DNA of 43,313 nt from assembly GCA_964537715.1 (NCBI GenBank), contig CAZIAH010000022.1:1-43313 (forward strand). Direction: 5' to 3'. The stretch comes from CAZTZL01 sp964537715. GTDB taxonomy: Bacteria > Zhuqueibacterota > QNDG01 > DSAB01. The position numbers were made by a program, and so were the translations under genes. Numbering within the stretch: the stretch's first letter is position 1; every line of letters starts with the position of its first letter. The notes beneath the pieces were generated by a model that was given only the letters and a program-made list of their open reading frames with translations, was not told where the DNA came from and did no database searches. Below, one piece after another: positions 24,690-32,811 of the stretch.

Positions 24690-24720
24690 GGCAAGGTGGT
24701 TATTCCATCTTGCCTTTTTT
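24690..24720 (+). terminator. Rho-independent terminator
   Basis: GGCAAGGTGG (24690-24699) pairs with CCATCTTGCC (24705-24714) through ten pairs including one G-U, loop TTATT, followed by six T. A run of seven A precedes it, so it could also stop transcription of the opposing gene that ends at 24772. Confidence 0.85.
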
Positions 24721-24771
24721 GATTTTATCCTCTTTCTGTGGAAATTTTTACTTTGCTTTGAGAATACCTCC

Positions 24772-25359
24772 TTACTTCGCACTCTCCAGCATGACCCGAA
24801 CCGCCTCCCAGGGAACTGTGTCGAATACTTCCTCCACAAAATCGGTGTGTCGGGCGTTGGGACTCATGATAGCATCACGGACCATAAATACATTGTAATC
24901 CAGATCCTGGGCACTGTGGTAGGTTGCCAGCACGCAGGCTGTAGCACTCAAACCGCAGAGAAACAGCGTGTTGCAGTTCAGATTCTTTAAGGTTTGATCC
25001 AGCTCTGTTTTTTTGAAAGCGCTCGAATAATTCTTCACAATTTTGGGATCGTCCTCCTTGATATTGACGGATTCTGGGAACTGGAATTCCTTGGAATCAG
25101 GGTCTGGCCCCCATTTCGGATCGGTATGGTAAACTCGGATGATGGGAAATCCGTTTTCGCGGAACATCCAGATCAATCCGTTAATGTATTGCAGAGTCAT
25201 GTCTTTTTCTGCTATTCCATTAACAAACTGGTTCTGAATATCAATGACGAGCAATGCTGGCCGAATTGGTTGGGCTTCTTTTTCCCCGGATAAAAGAACT
25301 CCAGCTGTCAAAATCAACCCAGCAACAACAAGAGCAATCAGATGACTCGATTTTCTCAT
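24772..25359 (-). CDS. Secreted isochorismatase-family cysteine hydrolase
   Basis: 195 residues. The isochorismatase-like hydrolase fold is clear. The catalytic triad is Asp40 (LLVIDIQNQF), Lys109 (KIVKNYSSAF) and Cys142 (GLSATACVLAT). Length after the leader is normal for the family (nicotinamidase, N-carbamoyl hydrolases, isochorismatase). Unusually, residues 1-25 form a basic-hydrophobic signal peptide, so the enzyme should act in the periplasm or be membrane-tethered, whereas most relatives are cytoplasmic. The substrate cannot be read from sequence: metal-binding His residues of nicotinamidases are not evident. The ribosome site GGGAGGT lies 5-6 bp before the ATG. It is a single gene convergent with the 220-residue protein gene. 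Confidence 0.85.
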   Translation of the reverse strand: MRKSSHLIALVVAGLILTAGVLLSGEKEAQPIRPALLVIDIQNQFVNGIAEKDMTLQYINGLIWMFRENGFPIIRVYHTDPKWGPDPDSKEFQFPESVNIKEDDPKIVKNYSSAFKKTELDQTLKNLNCNTLFLCGLSATACVLATYHSAQDLDYNVFMVRDAIMSPNARHTDFVEEVFDTVPWEAVRVMLESAK

Positions 25360-25425
25360 AACACCTCCCTTGTTAAATATCCTCTCTGAAAAATCAAAAT
25401 AGAATATCCGATCAGAATTTTGAAT

Positions 25426-25458
25426 AAAAAAAGGACCTATTGGTATAAAACAGATCCT
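25426..25458 (-). terminator. Rho-independent terminator of the tRNA-Pro(GGG) transcript
   Basis: On the minus strand AGGATCT (25458-25452) pairs with AGGTCCT (25438-25432), seven pairs including one U-G. The loop is 13 bases and a T run follows. It ends a transcript from tRNA-Pro through the duplicated tRNA fragment. Confidence 0.6.
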
Positions 25459-25465
25459 TCATCTT

Positions 25466-25558
25466 GTCAGAGCGGAGAGATTGCCCCCTAAAGGCGGGTC
25501 CGTCTCCGGCGAAGAACTTTTTAGTTTTAGTTGTCACTGTATAAAAAACAGAACATGA
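25466..25558 (-). repeat. Imperfect tRNA-Pro 3' end copy and 76-bp palindrome-bearing element
   Basis: GTCAGAGCGGAGAGATT (25466-25482) copies the 3' end of the adjacent tRNA-Pro(GGG), GTCGGGGCGGAGAGATT (25559-25575), with two mismatches. The 76 bp between (25483-25558) include a 14-mer, CTCCGGCGAAGAAC (25504-25517), identical to 489-502 in the element beside the other tRNA-Pro. A CCGCC-type palindrome half is also present. Copy spacing is 93 bp here and 96 bp at the other tRNA. Confidence 0.6.
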
Positions 25559-25559
25559 G

Positions 25560-25634
25560 TCGGGGCGGAGAGATTTGAACTCTCGACCTCATGACCCCCA
25601 GTCATGCGCGCTAACCGGGCTGCGCTACGCCCCG
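25560..25634 (-). tRNA. tRNA-Pro: tRNA-Pro (anticodon GGG)
   Basis: Minus-strand cloverleaf. The acceptor is CGGGGCG/CGCCCCG with discriminator A. The anticodon stem is CATGA/TCATG with loop CTGGGGG, giving anticodon GGG. The T-arm is CGAGAG-TTCAAAT-CTCTC-like. CCA is not encoded. It shares the acceptor stem with tRNA-Pro(CGG) at 542-616 but differs in anticodon arm and T-stem. It stands alone, followed by the element at 25466-25558 and a terminator. Confidence 0.95.
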
Positions 25635-25817
25635 ATAAACGAATATTGAAAAAGCAGGATAAAATTAAATAAATTCGCCGTAAATGTCAAGACAATAATA
25701 AATGTATATCTTAAAAATTCGATTGGAATGAATATTTATTAGGCAAAATATGAGGTTTTATAAAATATTTAACCATAAATTTTAATGTGATATTAATGAA
25801 TATTATCCTATTTTCTC

Positions 25818-25846
25818 TTGCTTTTTTAAGTCCAGTTTTTTATTAT
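25818..25846 (+). promoter_or_regulatory. Sigma-70-type promoter for the M64 peptidase gene
   Basis: TTGCTT (25818-25823) and TATTAT (25841-25846) are 17 bp apart. The start would be near 25853, leaving about 22 bases before the ATG at 25875, which has AAGGAAA upstream. Confidence 0.45.
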
Positions 25847-25874
25847 TAATAAGTCTCAATTAAGGAAATCTAAA

Positions 25875-27305
25875 ATGCTGAAACGTTTTATTATCACAGT
25901 TTTTATCTGTTCAAAATGTGCCTGGCTTTACGGGCAAATCGGTCCATCGTTCGAATCTTTCTTTTTCGACAAAACCATGCGTCTCGACTATATGCATACG
26001 GGAACACACGATCAAGAATATTATTCCTATGATGCAATCTATGAGGAACCATCCTGGGCAGGCAGTCAATCGAATTTGATCGACACGCTGAATCTGGGAA
26101 AATATCTGTTCAAGGTGACCGACCGTCAAACCAAAATGCTGCTTTACTCAAGAGGCTTCTGTTCCATCTTCGGAGAGTGGCAAACCACAGATGAGGCCAA
26201 AAAATCGGTCTGGCGATCTTTCAGCGAATCGGTCCGTTTCCCCTGGCCCCAGTTCCCGGTGATCGTGACCATCGCCGCACGGGATTCGATGAATATTTTT
26301 CGGGATGTCTGGACTTTGGATATTGATCCATTGGAACCCAATATCCGAAGAACTGGCTTTTACCCGGAATTCAAAGTCGATAAAATTATAGATAGCGGCG
26401 ATCCGCACGACAAAGTGGATCTTTTGATCCTGCCCGACGGATACACCAAAAAAGAAATGAAAAAATTTCGCAAGGATACCCAGCATTTGTTGAATACCTT
26501 CTTTGAAACTTCTCCCTTCAAAGAGCATAAAAAAGATTTCAACGTGTGGACTGTCGAAGCACCCTCCAACCAATCTGGGATTGATAACCCACGGACGGGG
26601 GTCTACGTCGATAATGTGCTTTCCTGCTCTTTCAATGCGTTCGGGAGTGATCGGTATGTGCTATCATGGGATAATCAGACCATTCGGAAAATTGCATCGA
26701 AAGCACCTTACGATCATCTGTTTCTCTTGATCAACTCGAATAAATACGGCGGAGGCGGCATCTTCAATCTCTATTCTACATGCACTTCGGACAACAAATG
26801 GAGTGGATATGTTTTTGTCCACGAATTTGGTCATTCCTTTGGCGGACTCGCTGATGAATACTACACCTCCGATGTGGCGTACGACGAATTTTATCCGGCC
26901 GGTGTCGAACCCTGGGAACCCAACATCACCGCTTTGCTGGACACCAGCCACATCAAATGGCAGGATATGATCGAACCGGGCACACCGATTCCGACCCCGT
27001 GGGATAAAAATGAATTTGATGAAAAACAAACCGCCTATCGCAAATTACTCAGTAAAATGAAAGAACGTGAGGCTCCGAAGGTACAGATTGACAGCCTGAC
27101 TGCCGCAAATGACCAGTGGGTGCACATCTTTCTCAGAAATCTGAAATATTGGAACAAAGTGGGTGTGTATGAAGGCGGCGGTTACGCTTCCTCTGGACTT
27201 TACAGACCCTTCATCGACTGCCGCATGTTCTCGAGGAGTTTGACGGGCTTCTGTCCCGTCTGCACGAGGGCGATTGAAGAAGTGATCGACTTTTATACAA
27301 AATAA
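25875..27305 (+). CDS. Secreted peptidase M64 (IgA peptidase family) zinc metalloprotease
   Basis: 476 residues: signal peptide about 1-21 (ending LYGQ), an N-terminal beta domain of the M64 type (about 25-165), and the peptidase domain (about 170-440). The zinc motif HEFGH is at 316-320, inside VFVHEFGHSFGGLADEYY, the family's signature, and LLILPDGYT (about 183) marks the catalytic domain start. Cys residues near the C-terminus (CRMF, CPVC) may pair or bind metal. M64 is named after a Clostridium ramosum IgA protease, but most relatives in environmental bacteria have unknown targets. It should be secreted, at least into the periplasm. Ornithine aminotransferase follows after 48 bp, so the two may share a transcript and serve amino-acid scavenging. 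Confidence 0.9.
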   Translation: MLKRFIITVFICSKCAWLYGQIGPSFESFFFDKTMRLDYMHTGTHDQEYYSYDAIYEEPSWAGSQSNLIDTLNLGKYLFKVTDRQTKMLLYSRGFCSIFGEWQTTDEAKKSVWRSFSESVRFPWPQFPVIVTIAARDSMNIFRDVWTLDIDPLEPNIRRTGFYPEFKVDKIIDSGDPHDKVDLLILPDGYTKKEMKKFRKDTQHLLNTFFETSPFKEHKKDFNVWTVEAPSNQSGIDNPRTGVYVDNVLSCSFNAFGSDRYVLSWDNQTIRKIASKAPYDHLFLLINSNKYGGGGIFNLYSTCTSDNKWSGYVFVHEFGHSFGGLADEYYTSDVAYDEFYPAGVEPWEPNITALLDTSHIKWQDMIEPGTPIPTPWDKNEFDEKQTAYRKLLSKMKEREAPKVQIDSLTAANDQWVHIFLRNLKYWNKVGVYEGGGYASSGLYRPFIDCRMFSRSLTGFCPVCTRAIEEVIDFYTK

Positions 27306-27309
27306 TATA

Positions 27310-27328
27310 ATCCTATTAGTGATAGGAT
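27310..27328 (+). promoter_or_regulatory. Small hairpin between peptidase and aminotransferase genes
   Basis: ATCCTAT (27310-27316) and ATAGGAT (27322-27328) form a perfect 7-bp inverted repeat with loop TAGTG and no T run. It may be an mRNA-processing hairpin or a protein-binding site. The role is unknown. Confidence 0.35.
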
Positions 27329-27353
27329 ATCCCATAATTGAAAGGAACAAACA

Positions 27354-28559
27354 ATGACATCCAAAGAACTTATGCAGATTGAAGATCAATACGGCGCCCA
27401 CAATTACCATCCTCTCGATGTCGTTTTGACCAAAGGGGAAGGAATCTGGGTATACGATGCCGAAGGCAATAAATATCTCGATTTCCTGAGCGCCTATTCC
27501 TCCGTGAATCAGGGTCACTGCCATCCGCGGATTGTGAACAAACTGATCGAACAGGCCAAAAAACTGACCATTACGTCGAGAGCGTTTCGAAACGATCAGC
27601 TCGGACTCTTTTGCAAAGAAGTCTGCGAACTGACCAATATGGAAATGCTGCTTCCGATGAACACCGGTGCGGAAGCTGTCGAAACTGCCATCAAAATCAT
27701 GCGGAAATGGGGATACGTGACCAAAGGCGTCCCTAAAGAAAAAGCGGAAATCATCACATGCGCAGAGAATTTTCACGGCCGAACCACCACGATCATCGGC
27801 TTTTCCACGGAACGGCTTTACCGGGAATATTTCGGACCATTCACACCGGGCTTCATCACCATCCCGTTTAATGATCCGGAGGCTTTGGAAAATGCCATTA
27901 CTGAAAATACCGTGGCCCTCCTCGTGGAGCCGATTCAGGCCGAGGGAGGCGTTCTCATCCCCGATAAAGGCTACCTGCAAAAATGTTATGATATTTGCAA
28001 GAAAAACAATGTGCTGCTTTGCTTGGATGAGATTCAAACCGGGCTGGGAAGAACCGGAAAAATTCTGGCCGCACATCACGAAAATGTGCATCCCGATGTG
28101 CTCATTCTCGGGAAAGCTATTTCCGGTGGATTTTATCCGGTATCTGCTGTCGTCAGCAAAAAGGACGTGCTGGGTCTTTTCAAACCGGGCGAACACGGTT
28201 CGACATTCGCCGGCAACCCCCTTGCTTGCGCTATTGCCAGAGAAGCTTTGAAAGTCTTGGTTGAGGAAAAACTGCCAGAAAAAGCCACGGAATTAGGTGA
28301 TTATTTCATGGATAAATTGAAAACCATTCAAAGCAAACATATCAAAGAAGTCCGTGGCAAGGGATTGCTTATCGGCGTGGAACTGGTTCCCGAAGCGGGC
28401 GGCGCCCGACGCTTCTGCGAAGCCCTGGAACAGGAAAAACTTCTCTGCAAAGAAACGCACGAAAATGTGATTCGTTTCGCCCCTCCTCTGGTCATTACGA
28501 AAACAGATATTGACTGGGCATTCGAACGAATCAAAAAAGTGCTTGAAACTCTGGATTGA
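27354..28559 (+). CDS. rocD: Ornithine--oxo-acid aminotransferase
   Basis: 401 residues, full length for class-III PLP aminotransferases of the ornithine delta-aminotransferase type. It converts ornithine plus 2-oxoglutarate to glutamate semialdehyde plus glutamate, linking arginine/ornithine breakdown to proline and glutamate. Family marks are an N-terminal GAHNYHPLDVV segment, YSSVNQGHCHPRI, NTGAEAVETAIK (PLP phosphate), NFHGRTTT, the EPIQAEGG and LDEIQTGLGRTG motifs (PLP-ring Asp), and the Schiff-base Lys254 in LILGKAISGG, followed by GEHGSTFAGNPL. These match ornithine aminotransferase better than acetylornithine aminotransferase. The protein is cytoplasmic. GAAAGGA precedes the ATG, and a strong terminator follows. 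It probably shares a transcript with the peptidase gene 48 bp upstream. Confidence 0.93.
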   Translation: MTSKELMQIEDQYGAHNYHPLDVVLTKGEGIWVYDAEGNKYLDFLSAYSSVNQGHCHPRIVNKLIEQAKKLTITSRAFRNDQLGLFCKEVCELTNMEMLLPMNTGAEAVETAIKIMRKWGYVTKGVPKEKAEIITCAENFHGRTTTIIGFSTERLYREYFGPFTPGFITIPFNDPEALENAITENTVALLVEPIQAEGGVLIPDKGYLQKCYDICKKNNVLLCLDEIQTGLGRTGKILAAHHENVHPDVLILGKAISGGFYPVSAVVSKKDVLGLFKPGEHGSTFAGNPLACAIAREALKVLVEEKLPEKATELGDYFMDKLKTIQSKHIKEVRGKGLLIGVELVPEAGGARRFCEALEQEKLLCKETHENVIRFAPPLVITKTDIDWAFERIKKVLETLD

Positions 28560-28583
28560 TTTAACATTACTTTTGTTCTCTTC

Positions 28584-28621
28584 ATGGGATGATAACCCAA
28601 ACCGTTGTCATCCCATTTTTA
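28584..28621 (+). terminator. Rho-independent terminator after rocD
   Basis: ATGGGATGA (28584-28592) pairs perfectly with TCATCCCAT (28608-28616), extended by TAAC/GTTG pairing inside, followed by five T. It lies 24 bp after the rocD stop. Confidence 0.88.
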
Positions 28622-28788
28622 ATTTGTCGAAATGATAACCACAATGGATTTAAAAATTTGCAACTATTCCATAGTCAATCCGTATATGGATTAAAAGAGA
28701 ACGGACTCAAATAGAGAGCCATATATTCAATAATTTTAAGTATATTCTAACCCATTCAAATTCTGAAATTTAAGGAGGATCCTTTTCA

Positions 28789-29886
28789 ATGAAAAAGAAA
28801 GTCAAACGCATATTGTGGATTGGTATTCCGGTTGTTGTGGTTATTCTCGTTCTGGTTATTGCGGCCTCATCAGGCAAGAAAAAGAACGAGGGCCCACAGA
28901 CAGTGAAAGTGGAACGAAAAACCATTGTGGAAAAAGCCCTTGCTGTAGGTTCTATCGAGCCATTGAACGAAATTGCAGTCAAATCGAAGATTTCAGGCGT
29001 GGTCGGACAGATGTTCATCGAAGTGGGCGATTTTGTAAATAAAGGAGAACCGCTTCTCGAAGTGAAACCCGATCCCACACCCATCGAATTGGCCGAAGCA
29101 AAACGGAATGTGGAGATGGCCACAATCGAACAAAAAACCCTGAAATTGGAACTGGAACGAAACAAGCAGCTCAAGGAAAAAGGATTGATTTCGGACCAGG
29201 AATTCGAAGCGCTGAGTATGGATTATGAAGAGGCCGCACTTCGGCTTAAAATTGCAAAAGAACGGCTGGATCTCATTGAAAAAGGAAAAATACAGATTGA
29301 AGAAACCCATATCGAAACCGTAATCAAATCTCCGATCAATGGCTTTATACTCGAAAAATCGGTCAATGTCGGTGATCCCGTGGTCCCTCTCACCTCCTAT
29401 CAAGCGGGAACTGATCTGCTGAAAATGGCCAACATGGCGAACCTGATTTTCAAGGGCACTGTGGACGAGATCGATGTCGGAAAAATTAGCGAAGGGTTGA
29501 CCACAGAAATCCAGATTGGTGCACTGCCAGGAAAAGAAATTAAGGGCCATGTTTCATTGATTTCATTGAAGGCACAAAAAGTGGATAACACAACGGTTTT
29601 TCCAGTGGAAATTATCATTGACGAAACCGGCGGAACCGTGCTGCGTGCTGGATTTTCTGCCAATGCCAATATCATCATTGCCCAGAAAGACAGCGTCCTG
29701 TCGATTCCGGAACGTGTTGTGACTTTCAGAAACGATTCCGCTTTTGTAAAAATCCCGGAAGGGGAAAACGGTTCGAAAGAACTGTTCATCAAAACCGGTC
29801 TGAGCGATGCTGTGCAGATCGAAGTGATCGAAGGGCTCCAGGAAAATCAGGAAGTGCTGGAAAAAGAAATCCATGAAATTACTTAG
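28789..29886 (+). CDS. MacA/HlyD-type periplasmic adaptor (membrane fusion protein)
   Basis: 365 residues. One N-terminal membrane helix (about 7-26, preceded by KKKVKR) anchors the protein in the inner membrane. Next come a lipoyl-like half (about 45-85, AVGSIEPLNEIAVKSKISG then VGDFVNKGEPLLEV), an alpha-helical hairpin (about 95-160), the second lipoyl half (IKSPINGFILEKSVNVGD, about 182-200) and beta-barrel/membrane-proximal domains to the end. It would link an inner-membrane ABC transporter to an outer-membrane channel. AAGGAGG precedes the ATG. The usual next gene, a MacB-type ATPase, is missing: 385 bp of repeats separate it from two permease genes. The substrate is unknown. Confidence 0.88.
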   Translation: MKKKVKRILWIGIPVVVVILVLVIAASSGKKKNEGPQTVKVERKTIVEKALAVGSIEPLNEIAVKSKISGVVGQMFIEVGDFVNKGEPLLEVKPDPTPIELAEAKRNVEMATIEQKTLKLELERNKQLKEKGLISDQEFEALSMDYEEAALRLKIAKERLDLIEKGKIQIEETHIETVIKSPINGFILEKSVNVGDPVVPLTSYQAGTDLLKMANMANLIFKGTVDEIDVGKISEGLTTEIQIGALPGKEIKGHVSLISLKAQKVDNTTVFPVEIIIDETGGTVLRAGFSANANIIIAQKDSVLSIPERVVTFRNDSAFVKIPEGENGSKELFIKTGLSDAVQIEVIEGLQENQEVLEKEIHEIT

Positions 29887-30271
29887 TGCCCCCATTCATA
29901 AATACTGTAAAGTATTCGAAGTAGAGTATCCGTCGCCTACACGACTGGTAGGTTTGGAAAGCTCGCCTGCTAAAGGTAGATCCGCCCCTGACGGAAAATC
30001 CGAAGTACGAAATCTGAAACAAATCCAAAAATCGAATGCTCAAAATACGAAATTACTCAGAATTGGGCAAAGAGAGATGGATACTAAGGTTTTAAATTTT
30101 AGATTTTGGTCATTCGGATTTGTTTTGAATTTCGGATTTCGATATTCAGATTTGATTCAGTGCATAGACATTAAAAACTCTTGATATGCGGATCATACGT
30201 GAGCCTATTTATGAAATCGTGCACTTCGTCAATCTCATCTGAATGTTTCTCTTGAATAATTAGGTGAAACA
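29887..30271. repeat. Gene-free gap packed with dispersed repeats
   Basis: Three repeat-like pieces fill the 385 bp between adaptor and permease. The first is a CCTAC/GTAGG palindrome near 29936-29952. The second is a degenerate copy of the CCGCC palindrome family (about 29970-29997) resembling the element beside tRNA-Pro(GGG). The third is a long imperfect inverted repeat, whose left arm 30008-30038 (CGAAATCTGAAACAAATCC...) matches the complement of the right arm 30111-30141 with gaps. The right-arm style, alternating ATTCGGATTT-like words, is typical of noncoding dispersed repeats. A 103-codon frame across it has no protein-like composition and is not called. Confidence 0.6.
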
Positions 30272-31516
30272 ATGATAAATATTAAAGATTCCTTCCGCGA
30301 GATTTTTCTCTATCTCCGCCAATACAAATCCCGAACTGCCATGACCATGTTCGGCATCATCTGGGGTACATTGACGGTGATTCTGCTGCTCTCCTTTGGT
30401 GTCGGCGTCCGCAAACAGATGAGCAAGAACATGCACGGCATGGGAGAGAGCATTGTTCTGGTCTGGCCGGGACAAACCAGTATTCCCTTTGCCGGATACG
30501 GCAGAAACCGCGCGATCCGGCTCACACATGAAGACATCGAATACATCCGCCGGGAAATACCGGATATTATTGCCATCAGTCCCGAGTACCACCGATGGGG
30601 AATGACTGTCCACCTGAAGGATAAGATACAGCGCCCCAATATCACAGGCTGTATCCCCGAATACGGACCGATGCGTAACGATTGGCCCCAGCCCGGAGGC
30701 CGATGGCTGAACGATCTGGATGAAAAACTCCAGCGAAGGGTTGCTTTTCTCGGAAATGATCTGAAAGATTTTTTGTTCGGCCCGGAAACCGACGCCATCG
30801 GGAAATATGTGTATATCGGCGAAATTCCTTTCCGGGTGATCGGTGTCTTAAAAAAGAAAATACAGCCATCCTCCTATGCATCACGGGATCAGGATCGTGT
30901 CTTCATTCCCGCCTCCACGTTCCGATCCATTTTCGGGTATCGCTATGTGAGCAACTTTCTCTATCAAATCGAAGATCCCCGGCTTTCCAAGGGAATCAAG
31001 GACCGTCTTTACAGGGTGGTCGGCAAAAAGTTTAAATTTGATCCAAAAGACACAGAAACCCTGGGTATCTGGGACGCTTCTGAATCCGATCTTTTTATCT
31101 TCTACTTCACACTCGGATTGAATATTTTCATGGGAATGATCGGCACGATTACCCTGATTATCGGAGGCATCGGTCTGGCCAACATCATGTATGTCGTCGT
31201 TCAGGAACGCACTCGCGAGATCGGCATCAAACGGTCGATCGGAGCGAAACGAAAAGTCATACTGGGGCAATTTATACTGGAGGCATTCATGATTATCGGT
31301 ATCGGCGCCCTGATCGGTTTTCTGTTGGCCGTATTTTTGATCAATATTATTCCTGTACTGATACCATCGATGGAGGAATATGTCGGCTTTCCGGAATTGA
31401 ATCTGCGTGTCGCTGTCATTACGATGCTGATCTTGAGTATGATCGGATTTTTAGCGGGATTTTTTCCCGCCAGAAAAGCTTCCCGTCTTAATGTCGTTGA
31501 CTGCTTACGCTATTAA
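30272..31516 (+). CDS. MacB/FtsX-type ABC transporter permease, first of two
   Basis: 414 residues with the MacB permease layout: a first membrane helix (about 20-42, MTMFGIIWGTLTVILLLSFG), a large periplasmic MacB_PCD domain (about 45-270), and three C-terminal helices (about 285-310, 335-360, 375-400). The coupling motif ERTREIGIKRSIGAKR contacts the ATPase, and the end is LAGFFPARKASRLNVVDCLRY. These proteins act by mechanotransmission rather than true translocation, with an ATPase and a MacA-type adaptor. AGGTGA lies upstream. Its paralogue begins 17 bp after its stop. There is no ATP-binding domain in this protein. Confidence 0.88.
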   Translation: MINIKDSFREIFLYLRQYKSRTAMTMFGIIWGTLTVILLLSFGVGVRKQMSKNMHGMGESIVLVWPGQTSIPFAGYGRNRAIRLTHEDIEYIRREIPDIIAISPEYHRWGMTVHLKDKIQRPNITGCIPEYGPMRNDWPQPGGRWLNDLDEKLQRRVAFLGNDLKDFLFGPETDAIGKYVYIGEIPFRVIGVLKKKIQPSSYASRDQDRVFIPASTFRSIFGYRYVSNFLYQIEDPRLSKGIKDRLYRVVGKKFKFDPKDTETLGIWDASESDLFIFYFTLGLNIFMGMIGTITLIIGGIGLANIMYVVVQERTREIGIKRSIGAKRKVILGQFILEAFMIIGIGALIGFLLAVFLINIIPVLIPSMEEYVGFPELNLRVAVITMLILSMIGFLAGFFPARKASRLNVVDCLRY

Positions 31517-31532
31517 TGAACGGACTATCATT

Positions 31533-32777
31533 ATGCATATCCTTATTCTGTTAAAAGAATTTTTACACGATATCCGGGCTCAGAAAGTCCGGGCCATCCT
31601 CACCACAGTGGCCATCACCTGGGGCACACTGGCCGTTGTGCTTTTAATGGCTTTCGGCAAGGGACTTTCCTTTCAGATGAGCGAGGGACTGCTCAACGCA
31701 GGAGACATGATCATTCGCGTTTACGGAAATCAGACCACAATCAAGTATAAGGGACTGCCGGTCGGCCGTCGGATCCGTCTGGTCGAGGAGGATGCAGACA
31801 TCATCCAGCGAAGCATCCCGCAGGTTGCGGTCGCAGTCCCAGGATTCGGCCGGTGGGTGCGTCTCCGATATAATGACAAAATTCTCGGAACGTTTTGCGA
31901 AGGCATCTATCCGGAATTTGAATTTTTGCGTCGGACCTATCCCGAATCCGGGGGACGTTTTCTTAACGCCAAGGATATGGAAGAACGGAGACGATCCGTT
32001 TTCCTGGGTGGTGTGATCGCCAAAGAACTGTTCGGACCCGAAGACCCGATTGGCAAAACATTGCAAATCGACGGAACACCCTTTACCGTGGTCGGTCTCA
32101 TGCCGAAAAAACTGCAGAGTTCCATGAACAACGGCCCGGATGACCGCAGAGCGATCATTCCATTTTCGACTTACAAAAGTATTTACGGCTCAACCTATCT
32201 GGATGAACTCATCGTAAAACCCGCTCGCATCAGTGACGGAGAACTGGTAGAAAAAGAGGTGCGCCGCGTCCTCTCAAACAAGTATCAATTCGATCCTTCA
32301 GATAAAAACGCCGTACCCATGTGGAATTTCATAGACAACATGAAACAGAGCAAAAAAGTCTTTGACGGAATCAACATCTTTTTAGCCGTGATTGGAACCA
32401 TGAGTTTGCTCATTGCCGGCGTGGGCGTAGCCAATATCATGTACGTGGTGGTCAAAGAACGGACACAGGAAATCGGAATCAAGCGTGCTGTCGGAGCCAA
32501 AAGACAGCACATTCTTTTTCAATTTATTTTTGAATCTTTACTCATCTCCGGAATCGGCGGTACATTAGGCCTTTTGATATCTTTGGGAGTCGTTAAATTG
32601 ATGTGGATGATGCCCGTCCAAGAAGGTGCAATGGAGTTTCTGGGAAGACCTCTGGTTTCTGTCGATGTCATTATTATATCGATATCTGTTCTGGCATTGA
32701 TTGGACTTTTAGCCGGTTTTTTCCCTGCCCGTAAGGCAGCCAATGTGGATCCAATCGAAGCTTTGAGATACGAATAA
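31533..32777 (+). CDS. MacB/FtsX-type ABC transporter permease, second of two
   Basis: 414 residues from ATG 31533. An in-frame ATG at 31491 lies inside the previous gene and is not preferred. The layout is the same as its neighbour: N-terminal helix (ILTTVAITWGTLAVVLLMAFG), MacB_PCD periplasmic domain, three C-terminal helices, coupling motif ERTQEIGIKRAVGAKR and terminal FFPARKAANVDPIEALRYE. The two permeases have equal length and align along most of their extent, so they arose by duplication and probably form a heterodimer. No nucleotide-binding subunit is encoded between 28789 and 33165, so the ATPase must come from elsewhere in the genome or has been lost. Confidence 0.88.
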   Translation: MHILILLKEFLHDIRAQKVRAILTTVAITWGTLAVVLLMAFGKGLSFQMSEGLLNAGDMIIRVYGNQTTIKYKGLPVGRRIRLVEEDADIIQRSIPQVAVAVPGFGRWVRLRYNDKILGTFCEGIYPEFEFLRRTYPESGGRFLNAKDMEERRRSVFLGGVIAKELFGPEDPIGKTLQIDGTPFTVVGLMPKKLQSSMNNGPDDRRAIIPFSTYKSIYGSTYLDELIVKPARISDGELVEKEVRRVLSNKYQFDPSDKNAVPMWNFIDNMKQSKKVFDGINIFLAVIGTMSLLIAGVGVANIMYVVVKERTQEIGIKRAVGAKRQHILFQFIFESLLISGIGGTLGLLISLGVVKLMWMMPVQEGAMEFLGRPLVSVDVIIISISVLALIGLLAGFFPARKAANVDPIEALRYE

Positions 32778-32811
32778 TCTGCTTGAAAATTCTATTCACG
32801 GAGAACAATTC

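Noticed and set aside
542..25634. Genomic island bounded by the two tRNA-Pro genes
   Set aside because: The tRNAs have different anticodons and T-arms, each 3' duplication lies beside its own gene, no integrase is present, and the region holds unrelated operons of mostly ordinary composition.
27045..28196. 383-codon frame on the minus strand opposite rocD
   Set aside because: It is the antisense of a clear, full-length ornithine aminotransferase gene and has no ribosome site or family features (Phe/His/Arg-rich shadow).
29873..30184. 103-codon frame after the adaptor gene
   Set aside because: It overlaps the adaptor's end and runs through dispersed repeats; composition is not protein-like and there is no ribosome site.
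31491..31532. Start of the second permease at ATG 31491
   Set aside because: It lies inside the first permease gene, and MHILILLKEF from 31533 aligns with the start of the first permease.
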